Below, one piece after another: positions 1 through 9,256 of a stretch of DNA of 64,000 nucleotides (position 1 is its first letter; the number at the start of each line of letters is the position of its first letter). The notes under the pieces are model-generated. The model did not search any database and had not been told where the DNA came from. It saw only the letters and a program-made list of their open reading frames with translations. Source of the DNA: Bacillota bacterium (GTDB lineage: Bacteria; Bacillota; Clostridia; Acetivibrionales; DTU013); the NCBI GenBank assembly GCA_023409735.1, contig JAEYRB010000062.1, positions 1-64,000 on the forward strand. Direction: 5' to 3'. The translations under genes were made by a program, and so were the position numbers.

Positions 1-1406
1 ACAACTATGAATCATATGCGCGTGCTGCTGAGCAGCAGTGGGGAAGCAAGGGAATATTTATTCCTGAGACAGGCTGGTTTGATGGAATGGAGGAACTGCC
101 TGAGTACATTGCCGAAGAAATGCGGGAACTGTATCTTGCGCGTAAGCCTTGGAGTGAACGTTCAGAGCGTTTTAAGGAATTTGCCAGGAATAAAAGCCCA
201 TTTGATTCCCGATGGAACTGGCTTTTAGGACAAACCTTTCACGGACGGAGTTTTGAGCCTGCACCGTTCGCTTATGTTAACCACATCTTTTCTTCCACAG
301 CAAAGTATGCCTACTTATTCTGGCTAAAGTATGAATATTCGCTTGATACACAATGGCTTCGTGAACGGGCTTATCCTATGGTGAAGGGAGCTGCTGAATT
401 TTATGTGAACTTCCCTAATGCTGTTCTTGAAGAGGATGGCAAGATACATCTCCATCATGTGAACAATCATGAGCCAAATTGGAATTGTCGTGACTCAATT
501 GACGAAATGTCGGCTGTTCACGGTATTTTGCCAATCGCTATCCGCGCTTCCGAGATCCTCGGAGAAGATGAGGAGCTGCGTGAGGAATGGAAGGCTTTTC
601 TTCGAGATTTAGCACCGCTGCCTCTAAATACTCATCCTGATGCTATCGAGCCAAGGCAAAATGACGAGCCCGTAATGTTCACCGGAGCGCTGAAGCCATG
701 TGTCACAGGAACGGAACGTGGACATGCCTGCACAAACAGCCCTGTTCTGCATTTCAATTTGATTACAATGGAAACTAAAGACAAGGAAATGCTGGAGATC
801 GCTAAGAACTCATATATGCGCAATTATAGCAGCCATGTACATGGTGATGAAGTGACATGTCATGCTTTGGATCATGACACTACAGCAGCTGCAAGGTTGG
901 GACATACTGAGGGAGTACGCCGCCTTGTGCCTGCACAGCTTAGAATATCTGACCCCGGATATCAATTCGAAAAGTACATTGGTGTGGGTATACCACTAGA
1001 GCTGCAAAACCGGTTGGTGCTGCGTGAAGGCCCGGAATCTATTGACGCACAGCGTCTTGGAAGAGCCTGCCAAGCAATTCAGGATGCACTTTGCCAAGGT
1101 GTTTCTGCATTGCCGGGTGGTGATCCAATCCTTCGGATCTTTGCTGCATGGCCAAAGGAATGGGATGCTGATTTCAGGCTGGCTGCGCCTCATGGCTTCA
1201 CAGTAAGCTCGGTTATGAATAAGGGAGAGATCGAATTCGTTGAGATCGTGTCCGACAAGGGGCAGCAATGTGTTCTCCATAATCCTTGGCCGGAAACAAA
1301 GGTCCAGCTTGTACGCGATGGGTGTATAGCCGAGGTCGTCTCTGGTGAGATAGTTAAAGTCAACACAAATGTAGGTGAGGTAATTGTGTTAAGGCCTAAA
1401 GAATAA
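1..1406 (+). CDS. GH95-like glycoside hydrolase, C-terminal part (5' end outside window)
   Basis: The reading frame is open from the first bases of the window, so this is the C-terminal part of a larger protein (about 467 codons visible). The visible part resembles the (alpha/alpha)6 barrel and C-terminal beta domain of GH95-type glycosidases (alpha-L-fucosidase or galactosidase relatives). It has a helical repeat with PETGWFDG, SPFDSRWNW and HHVNNHEPNW segments, and near the end the typical ILRIFAAWPKEW then a beta-rich tail. No signal peptide can be judged. It sits upstream of a YesM/YesN-type two-component pair and a sugar ABC importer, which fits intracellular or surface breakdown of an oligosaccharide. 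The family is fairly likely; the substrate is unknown. Confidence 0.7.
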   Translation, partial: NYESYARAAEQQWGSKGIFIPETGWFDGMEELPEYIAEEMRELYLARKPWSERSERFKEFARNKSPFDSRWNWLLGQTFHGRSFEPAPFAYVNHIFSSTAKYAYLFWLKYEYSLDTQWLRERAYPMVKGAAEFYVNFPNAVLEEDGKIHLHHVNNHEPNWNCRDSIDEMSAVHGILPIAIRASEILGEDEELREEWKAFLRDLAPLPLNTHPDAIEPRQNDEPVMFTGALKPCVTGTERGHACTNSPVLHFNLITMETKDKEMLEIAKNSYMRNYSSHVHGDEVTCHALDHDTTAAARLGHTEGVRRLVPAQLRISDPGYQFEKYIGVGIPLELQNRLVLREGPESIDAQRLGRACQAIQDALCQGVSALPGGDPILRIFAAWPKEWDADFRLAAPHGFTVSSVMNKGEIEFVEIVSDKGQQCVLHNPWPETKVQLVRDGCIAEVVSGEIVKVNTNVGEVIVLRPKE

Positions 1407-1478
1407 GCACAGAATAACATAAGTATCATAAGCATAGAGAATAAGTAAATGTATAAGCACAAGCACTATTAGCAGCCA

Positions 1479-1524
1479 CAATAGCCATGAGCCATTAATA
1501 AATTGGTCATGGCTATTGTTTTAT
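1479..1524 (+). terminator. Intrinsic terminator after the glycosidase
   Basis: The arms CAATAGCCATGA(G)CCA and TGGTCATGGCTATTG pair almost perfectly, with one bulged G, around a short A/T loop. They are followed by TTTTATTTAT. The glycosidase stop lies about 70 bp upstream. Confidence 0.85.
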
Positions 1525-1525
1525 T

Positions 1526-1586
1526 TATGGAGCTGTGCCTCCAGTCAACAGCAAAAAACGCGAGGGGGATCGATTCTCCTAGACAT
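1526..1586 (+). repeat. Dispersed post-terminator repeat, copy 1 of 4
   Basis: It begins TATGG-GCTG, then CAGCAAAAA, then a G-run / TCGAT / C-run hairpin (here GGGGGATCGATTCTCC, the most degenerate copy). It starts directly at the U-tract of the preceding terminator. Matching copies are at 26398, 31189 and 51201. No coding potential is seen. Confidence 0.65.
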
Positions 1587-1864
1587 ATATTGTTAATTGC
1601 CTAATTTTATTTTCATTTTTATTAAGATATGTTAAACTAATTATGTGAATTAAATTTATATGTTTATAGAAGACTTGGGCAAAATCCGAGTTATGCTGGA
1701 AATATTCAACGTTTAGATTAAACTGTCATTAAACAATTAATGCTGAATCGGTGGGAATTGTATTAGCCGATTTTAATAACATATATTCAAATAAGGCAAT
1801 TAGTAAAACTGAACTATCTATGGTAACACATGTAAAATGAAAACTAGAATAAGAGGGGATCTTA
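1587..1864. other. A/T-rich intergenic leader of the sensor kinase
   Basis: No gene is visible. The stretch is very A/T-rich and presumably holds the promoter of the two-component operon, but no convincing -35/-10 pair was assigned. A ribosome binding site (AGAGGGGAT) stands just before the TTG start at 1865. Confidence 0.5.
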
Positions 1865-3682
1865 TTGATAAGCAAAATCAAAAAGAGCTTTTTTAAAATA
1901 ATCTCTAATTATTTAAATCTTAATCTAGCTAAAAAGGTTATCCTCGGGTATGTCTTCGTTGTATTTATTCCAAGTGTTACACTTGGCCTGTTTGTTTATG
2001 CCCAATATGTCAACAAGATGCAAAGCCAATATATTGAAAAAAAACAACAACTAATTGAACAAAGTGTCCATTATCTGCAATATGACCTATTGAGAGTTTC
2101 AGGCTCCTATAAGTTATTCCAGACAAATTCTAATTTCATTGAGTACCTAAGTGCTTATCCGTCAGACGATGGAGAGTATGTATATAGCTATTTAAAGTAT
2201 ATCCGGCCGCTGTCTAATTATCTATATGCAAGTGTTCCATTTGTCTCCGATGTTAGAATTTACACTAATAATCCTAAGGTATTCACGATTGGAACCGAAA
2301 TCATTGATCAGAGCAAAGCGTCAGACCTCCCGGAAGGGATTGATAATGTTATGCCTGCCAGTGGCATATGGAGGTTTACAAGTACAGATATATCCATCTT
2401 GCCGCAGTATACCTATTATCAGACGATTTATGATAACAACTATTATAAGAAGCTGGGCATCATGGCTGTATCTGTAAATAGTGGGTTGTTAAGTAATTTC
2501 CTTAGGACACTTAATTATAATAAACAAGATTCATCAAGTATCTTTCTGATAACAGATGACCGCAGTTTTCTATTCCACTGGGAAAATAACGGGCTAAGCC
2601 TGTCACAGGAAGAGATTAAGCAGTATGTTCCGGAGCATAGCCCAAATTTCTACAAAATAATAAATCTTAATGGCAGGCATGTAAACCTCAATGTTATGAA
2701 AATCAGCGAGCTGAATGCATATCTTGTAATTATTGAGGATACTGGAATTGTGTTCAAGGGTGAATATAAAAAAATAACAATGATGGTTACCATACTTATA
2801 GTGCTTCTTTTTGTTCTGACTGCGATATATTATATGTTTTCCTCAAATATAACAACAAGGGTTTCCAGACTGGCTCACCATATGAAGAGTGTTGGAGAGG
2901 ATAATCTGACTGAATTTTGCACTAATACTTCTACGGATGAGATCGGTTACTTGATATCATCCTACAATGCTATGATACGGCGTGTCAAGGATCTTATTGT
3001 AAAAGTACAACAGGAAGAAATCATGCGCAGGGAAGCCGCCTACAAAGCTCTTCAGGCACAGATAAAGCCACATTTCCTTTATGGAACACTGGAGACCATC
3101 CGTATGCTTGCGAAAACAAACAATGATAGTGAGGTCGAAGAAATAGCATTTTCATTAGGCAAGGTAATGAGATATGCACTTGCGACGAATGATCATGTTC
3201 TTCTTAAGAATGAGATTGATAATGTCAGAGCCTATCTGCAGATATATAAAGCCAGGTTGGAAGAAAATCTACAATTCACTATTGAAAATGATGATCCATC
3301 TGTGATAAATGAATTTCCATGTCCCCAATTTATACTTCAACCTATCGTCGAGAATAGCATTAAGCATGGCATACGTAAAATATCGGGGATTGGAATCATT
3401 CGGTTGAGAATCACTGAAGAGGATAAATTTCTTTTAATCACTGTAGAAGATAATGGTGTTGGAATAACGGCTGAAAGACTTCAATGCATCAACAGAATGC
3501 TGAAAAATGATCTTGATATCAATGAATTTAAAATGGATAGCGGCGGATTTGCTTTATACAATATTAAGGAAAGAATAAAATCCTTCTATGGAAATAAATC
3601 CTGCATTTTACTGCAAAGCTGTCAAGGGAGAGGTACTATATGCACATTGAAGCTTATGAAGAAAAGAATAAACGATCAATAA
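1865..3682 (+). CDS. YesM-like sensor histidine kinase
   Basis: This is a membrane sensor kinase of the LytS/YesM type (His_kinase family, 605 aa) that probably senses a sugar or its binding protein and phosphorylates the next gene product. A first membrane segment lies at about residues 24-47, then an extracellular Cache-like region, a second segment at about 302-325, HAMP, the H-box at His403 (KPHFLYGTL), and a C-terminal ATPase with N-box PIVENSIKHG and G-box DNGVG. The start is TTG with AGAGGGG upstream. The residue usually Asn in PHFLYN is Gly here. It overlaps the regulator by 43 bp and was clearly acquired as a pair with it. Confidence 0.92.
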   Translation: MISKIKKSFFKIISNYLNLNLAKKVILGYVFVVFIPSVTLGLFVYAQYVNKMQSQYIEKKQQLIEQSVHYLQYDLLRVSGSYKLFQTNSNFIEYLSAYPSDDGEYVYSYLKYIRPLSNYLYASVPFVSDVRIYTNNPKVFTIGTEIIDQSKASDLPEGIDNVMPASGIWRFTSTDISILPQYTYYQTIYDNNYYKKLGIMAVSVNSGLLSNFLRTLNYNKQDSSSIFLITDDRSFLFHWENNGLSLSQEEIKQYVPEHSPNFYKIINLNGRHVNLNVMKISELNAYLVIIEDTGIVFKGEYKKITMMVTILIVLLFVLTAIYYMFSSNITTRVSRLAHHMKSVGEDNLTEFCTNTSTDEIGYLISSYNAMIRRVKDLIVKVQQEEIMRREAAYKALQAQIKPHFLYGTLETIRMLAKTNNDSEVEEIAFSLGKVMRYALATNDHVLLKNEIDNVRAYLQIYKARLEENLQFTIENDDPSVINEFPCPQFILQPIVENSIKHGIRKISGIGIIRLRITEEDKFLLITVEDNGVGITAERLQCINRMLKNDLDINEFKMDSGGFALYNIKERIKSFYGNKSCILLQSCQGRGTICTLKLMKKRINDQ

Positions 3683-5211
3683 TTCAAAAAGTAGAGATAT
3701 GTAATCGACTGCGGATTCTAATTGTCGATGATGAACCCAAAATACTAAAGGGCCTGTCTTTAATGATCGAAAATATGGACAAGCCCACTGCCATTGTACA
3801 GTGTGCTAATGGAGTTGAGGCTGCACTCAGTGCTGTCGGGAGCTTTAGCCCGGATGTTGTTATCACTGACATTTGTATGCCTTGTATGGATGGGTTTGAG
3901 CTTATTGATAGACTCAAGGAAATGTCCTCATGTGAGCATTATATAATATTATCCGGATATTCGGACTTTGAGTACGCTCGTACGGCAATCAAAAAGAAGA
4001 CGATGGATTACCTGCTTAAACCTGTGGATGAGGTTGGACTTCAGCAATTGCTTCTGCGTGTTGAGGCAGAGCTTGCACAGGAGCGGGAGAATAATTGCAG
4101 TCTCAAGATGCGCATGCTTCAAGACTTAATTTTTTATGGCACACCGCTTAATAGAAGCTTTTTTGATAAACAGTTGGAAACTATCTTCCCATATTCCAAT
4201 TTCCTTGTAACAGTTTTCCGGGATACGGAATTATTGCAGGAAGACATGCCGGAAAATCTTAAACAGCCGTTTTATGATATTACTTCTATAGTTGAAGTAA
4301 TAAAGCACCCGAGGCGTAAGCTTATTGTAATATTGTCGAATTTGCCGGCAAATACTTCTGAAACAAATATTCGAATAATTCACGAAGACTTGATCCATAT
4401 CATGGATGAAAACCATTATAAGTCCTTATACACAGGTATGAGTGAACCGGGTGCGAGTATCCTTCAGCTAAATAAGCTCTACCGAAGTGCTATTATGGAT
4501 TCTTACATAGCACAATATTTCTCAGATAAATGTTATGATGATCAGGAAAAAATTAAATGCTGTTTGGGGCGCCTTTTCAGCAATATTGATTGCATATTTG
4601 AAGCAGGAAATTTACAGGAGAATCATGAGGCTCTTACCTTAATCCTGGAGGAGTTGAATCCTGTCTTGCTGACGTGTGAAGATTGGAACAGTATATATTC
4701 GGTAATAAAAAGAGGTATGAAAAACATGATGAACGAGCAGGAGGATATGCTGAAAGAAATGACGCTCCTTACTGAGGTCAATTGGAGGGAACAATACGGG
4801 GCAAGCAATGCTGAGAAAATCGCAAAATCAATATATAGAGTGCTGTCCTCCTTATTCTGCACCAGACAAGGCGCTGAAAAAGATATCACAACATGTATCA
4901 AGAAAATGGTGGCATACATCGAAGCCAATTATATGAATAATATATCTCTGACCGATATGGCTAAATTCGTTCATATGCACCCGAAATATGTCAGCGCTAT
5001 TTTTAGTAAAAGCATGGGCAAGACATTTTTACAATATCTGAACCATTACCGAATTTCCAAGGCAAAGGATATAATGGCGGAGCAGCCTGACATTCCTCAA
5101 GAATCAATTGCCATGATGGTTGGGTATGATAACCTTCGTAATTATTACAAGGTATTTAAGAGAATTTGTGACTGCACTCCCGGTGACTACAAGAAAAGAC
5201 TCTCTACATGA
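3640..5211 (+). CDS. YesN-like response regulator with AraC-type DNA-binding domain
   Basis: A cytosolic transcription activator of 523 aa. The receiver domain occupies about residues 23-145: acidic pair DD at 30-31, phosphoacceptor Asp77 in VVITDICMP, Lys in YLLKPVDE. A poorly conserved linker follows, then two AraC helix-turn-helix units in the last 100 residues (ISLTDMAKFVHMHPKYVSAIF and the VGYDNLRNYYKVFKR signature). The ATG at 3640 has GGGAGAGG six bases upstream, which supports the long overlap with the kinase gene. The likely target is the convergent ABC importer and nearby glycosidase genes; this is inference from the usual layout. Confidence 0.93.
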   Translation: MHIEAYEEKNKRSIIQKVEICNRLRILIVDDEPKILKGLSLMIENMDKPTAIVQCANGVEAALSAVGSFSPDVVITDICMPCMDGFELIDRLKEMSSCEHYIILSGYSDFEYARTAIKKKTMDYLLKPVDEVGLQQLLLRVEAELAQERENNCSLKMRMLQDLIFYGTPLNRSFFDKQLETIFPYSNFLVTVFRDTELLQEDMPENLKQPFYDITSIVEVIKHPRRKLIVILSNLPANTSETNIRIIHEDLIHIMDENHYKSLYTGMSEPGASILQLNKLYRSAIMDSYIAQYFSDKCYDDQEKIKCCLGRLFSNIDCIFEAGNLQENHEALTLILEELNPVLLTCEDWNSIYSVIKRGMKNMMNEQEDMLKEMTLLTEVNWREQYGASNAEKIAKSIYRVLSSLFCTRQGAEKDITTCIKKMVAYIEANYMNNISLTDMAKFVHMHPKYVSAIFSKSMGKTFLQYLNHYRISKAKDIMAEQPDIPQESIAMMVGYDNLRNYYKVFKRICDCTPGDYKKRLST

Positions 5212-5600
5212 TGAACTAGAAAAAGAATAAAAAATAGTAATTTTGTGTTGTTTTATTGAAAATTTATTTTCGTTAAAATATAAGTTGGAAGATGATATAT
5301 GGATATCCCAGGCTTAATTGAGCTTACAAGCCTTAATTCATTTACGGACAGAACCTTGCTTGTATTGCAAATAAATGTATACTAAGGTGGATTGCAGTTC
5401 AATTCCGGCGCAGTTTGCCTGAAACTATCCCCAACTATTTACCATAGATTAAAAAAGCAAGCACGGCTATCCATATTGTTTAGCCTCACTTGCTTGTAAG
5501 AGGGGTTCTATATTCTTAAGACCGCAGCTTTCAACAAAACGGTCGGGAAAAATTCTTGTAGAGCTTATTGATCTAGTATGAAAATTTTTATACAATCAAT
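5212..5600. other. Convergent intergenic region
   Basis: It lies between the response regulator and the end of the ABC importer operon. It holds the terminator of the importer operon (5451-5498); nothing else recognisable was found. There is no obvious terminator for the plus-strand pair. Confidence 0.6.
5451..5498 (-). terminator. Intrinsic terminator of the ABC importer operon
   Basis: Read on the minus strand, AAGCAAG and GGCTA pair with TAGCC and CTTGCTT (short internal loop), followed by a TTTTTT run. It lies about 100 bp past the last permease stop. Confidence 0.85.
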
Positions 5601-6446
5601 CTAGCCTTTAACTGCACCTGCAACCATGCCCTTAATAATCTCCTTTGAAAACGCAACATATAGCAGGAGGGCGGGAGCCATAGCTATGAACATAGCTGTC
5701 ATCATTTTAGGGTAATCAATACGGTTTTCTCCCCTGAACCTTGTCAGTGCCAATGAAATTGTGTAGAACTTTTCATTGGAGTACAAAATCAATGAATAGC
5801 TGAACTCATTCCAGCAGTGAAAAAATGCAATGATTCCTGAAGTAATCAGTACAGGCATAACAATTGGCAGGATAATAGAGAACAGTGTTCTTGAAAAGCT
5901 GCTGCCATCAATTGCTGCGGCTTCCTCCAGTTCCTTTGGAATAGTCGACATATAGCTGCAAACCAAGAAAATGGTGGTGGGCAGCTGCATGCAAGCCACA
6001 GGTAAGATCGTTGAATACCATTTATTAGTTAAGTTCAAAAAAGAAAATAGTATATATGTAGGTACCAGAAGTGCATGAATAGGTATGAAGAAATTGCTGA
6101 CGTAAAACCCAAACAACGGAGTGCGCAATTTGAACTGGAAGCGGGATATAAAGTATCCGTTTATGAATCCAAAGAAAATGACCAGAAATAGAGTAAGCAC
6201 TGTATTTCGCAGCGTATTCCATAAATACAGCCCAATAGGTGTTGTTTGAAAAACGTATTTATAATTTTCTATATTGAATGTCTTGGGTAATGCAATGATG
6301 CTCGACTCGAATTGATTACTTGTCTTTAGAGTCGAGTAAGCCAACCATATAACAGGTATAATACAGGAAATTGAAAATATAATCGGCACTATATTCAAGA
6401 AAAAGCTTCCTATATAATCAGCAACGCTTCTCTTTATCGCTTTCAT
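5601..6446 (-). CDS. Sugar ABC transporter permease, MalG/LplC type
   Basis: Inner-membrane permease of the CUT1 family (281 aa, normal length) with six predicted membrane segments. The coupling EAA loop is clear (EEAAAIDGSSFSRTLFSIILP, about residues 190-210), followed by FHCWNEF. Its ATG overlaps the stop of the upstream permease by one base (TAATG), so the two are translationally coupled. It forms the membrane pore with the next gene and receives substrate from the lipoprotein at 7443-8813. No ATPase gene lies here, so a shared MsmX-like ATPase encoded elsewhere is expected. Confidence 0.93.
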   Translation of the reverse strand: MKAIKRSVADYIGSFFLNIVPIIFSISCIIPVIWLAYSTLKTSNQFESSIIALPKTFNIENYKYVFQTTPIGLYLWNTLRNTVLTLFLVIFFGFINGYFISRFQFKLRTPLFGFYVSNFFIPIHALLVPTYILFSFLNLTNKWYSTILPVACMQLPTTIFLVCSYMSTIPKELEEAAAIDGSSFSRTLFSIILPIVMPVLITSGIIAFFHCWNEFSYSLILYSNEKFYTISLALTRFRGENRIDYPKMMTAMFIAMAPALLLYVAFSKEIIKGMVAGAVKG

Positions 6447-7348
6447 TACAATATTCCTCCCTTCTTGCTCGTAAGTATTAACCGACTTAAACCAAACAAC
6501 ACTGCGGTTACAATAAAGACACAGACAGACAAAGCGCTGCCATAGCCCAAATTCATTTCAGAAAAAGATATCTTATAGGTGTAAACAGCTAAAACACTGG
6601 AGGAATATCCAGGTCCGCCGTTAGTCATGGCAATTATGTGATCAAAAACCTTCATATTTGCAGAAATGCAAAGCATAATACAAACAGAAAGGGTACTCTT
6701 GATTAACGGAAATGTGATGGAAATTGCTTTTCTAAATCCCGAGGCACCGTCGATCTCGGCCATTTCAAATATTTCCTTATCAATTGATGTCATAGAAGAA
6801 AGGATGATAACTAAATGAAATCCGATATATTGCCATATCAATGGAATGCAAACAAAAAGCATTACTGTATTAGCTTGTCCAAGCCAGGGCTTTACAGCGT
6901 CAGCATGCCCTAAGTTGCGCAGCATGTAAGCTATTGCTCCGTAATTATAATCAAACACCATTGACCAGATGTATCCAACGATAATGGCGGAAAGTGTTAC
7001 CGGAAAGTACATAACTGTTCTGTGCAGCGCAGCAAAACGGATAAATTTCGAATTCAAAAAGCAAGCAAGCAAAAACGCAATTCCTACTTGCCCAATTAGG
7101 CAAACAGCTACCAAAAACAAGTTATTCTTAAGAGATATTAATACATATTTGTCTGAGAACAAAGTTATATAGTTAGCTAGTCCCGCAAACTTTAGGTTCT
7201 TAATATTACTGAATTTATAAAAACTAAATACAACTGCCATAATTAGTGGCACGAACAGCATCCCAAAATATACAAGAAAGCTCGGAAGCAAATATGCTGT
7301 CATGACCAGTTTCCGTGGGCGCAATCTATTATTTAGCATCTTTATCAA
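6446..7348 (-). CDS. Sugar ABC transporter permease, MalF/UgpA/LplB type
   Basis: CUT1 permease of 300 aa with six membrane segments. The EAA loop reads EMAEIDGASGFRKAISITFPL, and TNGGPGYSS near the C-terminus is typical of the UgpA/LplB group. It lies downstream of the binding-protein gene, separated by a stem-loop at 7374-7410 that could reduce read-through, giving more binding protein than permease. The pair probably imports an oligosaccharide; the ligand cannot be read from sequence. Confidence 0.93.
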   Translation of the reverse strand: MIKMLNNRLRPRKLVMTAYLLPSFLVYFGMLFVPLIMAVVFSFYKFSNIKNLKFAGLANYITLFSDKYVLISLKNNLFLVAVCLIGQVGIAFLLACFLNSKFIRFAALHRTVMYFPVTLSAIIVGYIWSMVFDYNYGAIAYMLRNLGHADAVKPWLGQANTVMLFVCIPLIWQYIGFHLVIILSSMTSIDKEIFEMAEIDGASGFRKAISITFPLIKSTLSVCIMLCISANMKVFDHIIAMTNGGPGYSSSVLAVYTYKISFSEMNLGYGSALSVCVFIVTAVLFGLSRLILTSKKGGIL

Positions 7349-7373
7349 ACTCCTACAAAATTTACTATGTGTT

Positions 7374-7410
7374 AAAAATTAGAGCGTTGTTTTTCAAACG
7401 CTCTAATTTT
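7374..7410 (-). terminator. Stem-loop between binding-protein and permease genes
   Basis: Perfect arms AAAATTAGAGCGTTTG / CAACGCTCTAATTTT on the minus strand around a short A-rich loop. On either strand it ends in a T-rich arm, so it may act as a partial terminator or a 3'-end stabiliser for the binding-protein mRNA. The position right after the binding-protein gene is typical for such attenuators. Confidence 0.7.
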
Positions 7411-7442
7411 CAGTTTAACATATCTAAGAATTACAAGCTTTG

Positions 7443-8813
7443 TTAAGGCTTCTGAGCTTCATATGCTGCCTGTACATCCGCAGCACATTCCTTTGCACTA
7501 ATAGAGCCGGAGAGATAGCTTGGAATTGAAGAAGTAAAGGCATTGTAGACGGAAGAATTCAGGCTGACTGTAATGTGTGGCACATTTTTATTTGAGTTCA
7601 TAACAGTAAACATATCCTGCTGCATCTGTTTAAGGCCGCTCATATCAATGTCGACTTCCACGGGACCCATTTCTCCGATTTCAGCCATGTATTTGCTATA
7701 CTTATCTGTTCCAAGCATCTGAAGAAATGCAACAGCTGCCTGCTTTTTCATATCATCCTCTGCAACTTTTGCGTTAAGTCCAAACCCTTGTGGAACTGCA
7801 TAATCTATAGTAGGATCCTCACCGTTAAAGGTCGGTACTGCAGCTACGCGAATGGTATCTGAAATTCCAGGGTAATCCTTTTCATAAGAAATGATGGAGT
7901 TTGCAACCCAACTGCCGCTGATATGTGCACCTGCTTTTCCCTTTGCAAGTTCAGCAACAGCCCACTGATCATCTGCTGAAACAAAATCAGCATTCCAAAG
8001 AGGAACCAGAGTATTGAATTTTTCTAATGCTTCTATCATACAATCATCAGTGAAAGCAGCTTTACCATCCATTGCGTTGATGGAATCCACCCAATCTGAG
8101 CCACATACCTCATGAACAATTGCGTTAAAGTAAGCATTCATAGAGAAGAAGGGCAGCTTGTTTGCAAAAATAATTTCTGGAATTCCTTTGCTCTTAAAAT
8201 ATTCATTTGCTTTCAATGCTTCATCCCAAGTCTTGGGGAATTCGTCATAACCGGCTTCTTTCCATAGTTTTGTGTTGTAGTAAACATAGTTGTAAGTTGT
8301 GTACTTAATTGGAATACCATAAACAGCACCGTTATAGCTGAAGGTATTCAAATTATCACGATATTTAGAACGATCAAAATACTCGGATACATCCATTAAC
8401 ATGTTATCCTTTTTAACTGCATCGAATACTACGCTACTGAGATAAACCACGTCCGGTAATTCATCTGAAGCAGCAAGAACAGTTAAACGCTCAAAAACCT
8501 CACTGGAACCCAGTGCTGTTACATCCAATTTAACATTAGGATATGTTTGAGCAAATTCATCCTGTACACGCAGGTACATTCTGCTGCTGGCAACCGTTTC
8601 AGCGACTTCTTTAGTATGCTCATGTATAATGGACAGAGTTATGTTTTCCTTTGTCCAATCCTTCTGTCCTGAAGGTTCAGTAGATTCACCAGCTGTTGAA
8701 GCTGCAGGGCCCTTGTCCTGTTGAGAATTTCCACCGGAAGATGTGCATGCAGTCATTGCAATAAGTAAGCACAGCACAACAAGTATTGCTGAAAATTTTT
8801 TCGCTTTTTTCAT
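7443..8813 (-). CDS. Extracellular solute-binding lipoprotein, family 1 (sugar ABC importer)
   Basis: Secreted sugar-binding protein of 456 aa. A lipoprotein signal peptide ends at Cys23 (lipobox MTAC), followed by a Ser/Gly/Thr-rich linker and a SBP_bac_1 fold with ELPDVVYLSS, TWDEALKANEYFK and GAHISGSW segments typical of CUT1 binding proteins. It is the first gene of the importer operon, with a GGAGGTG ribosome binding site. It is anchored outside the membrane and delivers ligand to the two permeases downstream. Expression is probably controlled by the YesM/YesN pair encoded convergently. Confidence 0.95.
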   Translation of the reverse strand: MKKAKKFSAILVVLCLLIAMTACTSSGGNSQQDKGPAASTAGESTEPSGQKDWTKENITLSIIHEHTKEVAETVASSRMYLRVQDEFAQTYPNVKLDVTALGSSEVFERLTVLAASDELPDVVYLSSVVFDAVKKDNMLMDVSEYFDRSKYRDNLNTFSYNGAVYGIPIKYTTYNYVYYNTKLWKEAGYDEFPKTWDEALKANEYFKSKGIPEIIFANKLPFFSMNAYFNAIVHEVCGSDWVDSINAMDGKAAFTDDCMIEALEKFNTLVPLWNADFVSADDQWAVAELAKGKAGAHISGSWVANSIISYEKDYPGISDTIRVAAVPTFNGEDPTIDYAVPQGFGLNAKVAEDDMKKQAAVAFLQMLGTDKYSKYMAEIGEMGPVEVDIDMSGLKQMQQDMFTVMNSNKNVPHITVSLNSSVYNAFTSSIPSYLSGSISAKECAADVQAAYEAQKP

Positions 8814-9256
8814 TAAGACACCTCCGAATATGTTTTATAAGCTCATGTTACTATACCAAAAGGTGTAATAAAACTTGTAAAATTATCATATTTCTATAAA
8901 CTTTGAAGCTAAATATCAATTTTCACAATAGATTTCATAATAATATCCTTATTCTTATACTTTTATATATTATTTTTATCTATTTGGGTCAAGATGTATA
9001 TTGATTTGATTAATATTTAGCAGCATGGTGGATTTGCAGAATATGGTTAAAAATGATTTGTCCATAAAAAGAGAAAAATTCATTGAAAGTAATTTGCCGA
9101 AAAAGTTTCGCATTGTCATTGAGAATATCATAGATTGCCATTTTCCAATTTAGGTATATAGCCGTTATTAAAGTCAGACCTAAATGCCCCAATTAGATTA
9201 TATTTGGAGTTGATTTACTGTGCGATTTCATAAAGCTTGTCTATGTTGTTTGAGAT
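8814..9256. other. Intergenic region upstream of the importer operon
   Basis: It holds the promoter region and ribosome binding site of the binding-protein gene and the 3' flank of the YyaL-like gene. A plus-strand frame at 9025-9153 (42 codons, no clear ribosome binding site, no recognised family) may be a gene remnant. No terminator was seen for the YyaL-like gene. Confidence 0.45.

Noticed and set aside
9025..9153. Small plus-strand frame of 42 codons (MVDLQNMVKNDL start)
   Set aside because: No ribosome binding site, no recognised family, and a competing minus-strand frame of equal length; possibly a relic, but not supportable.
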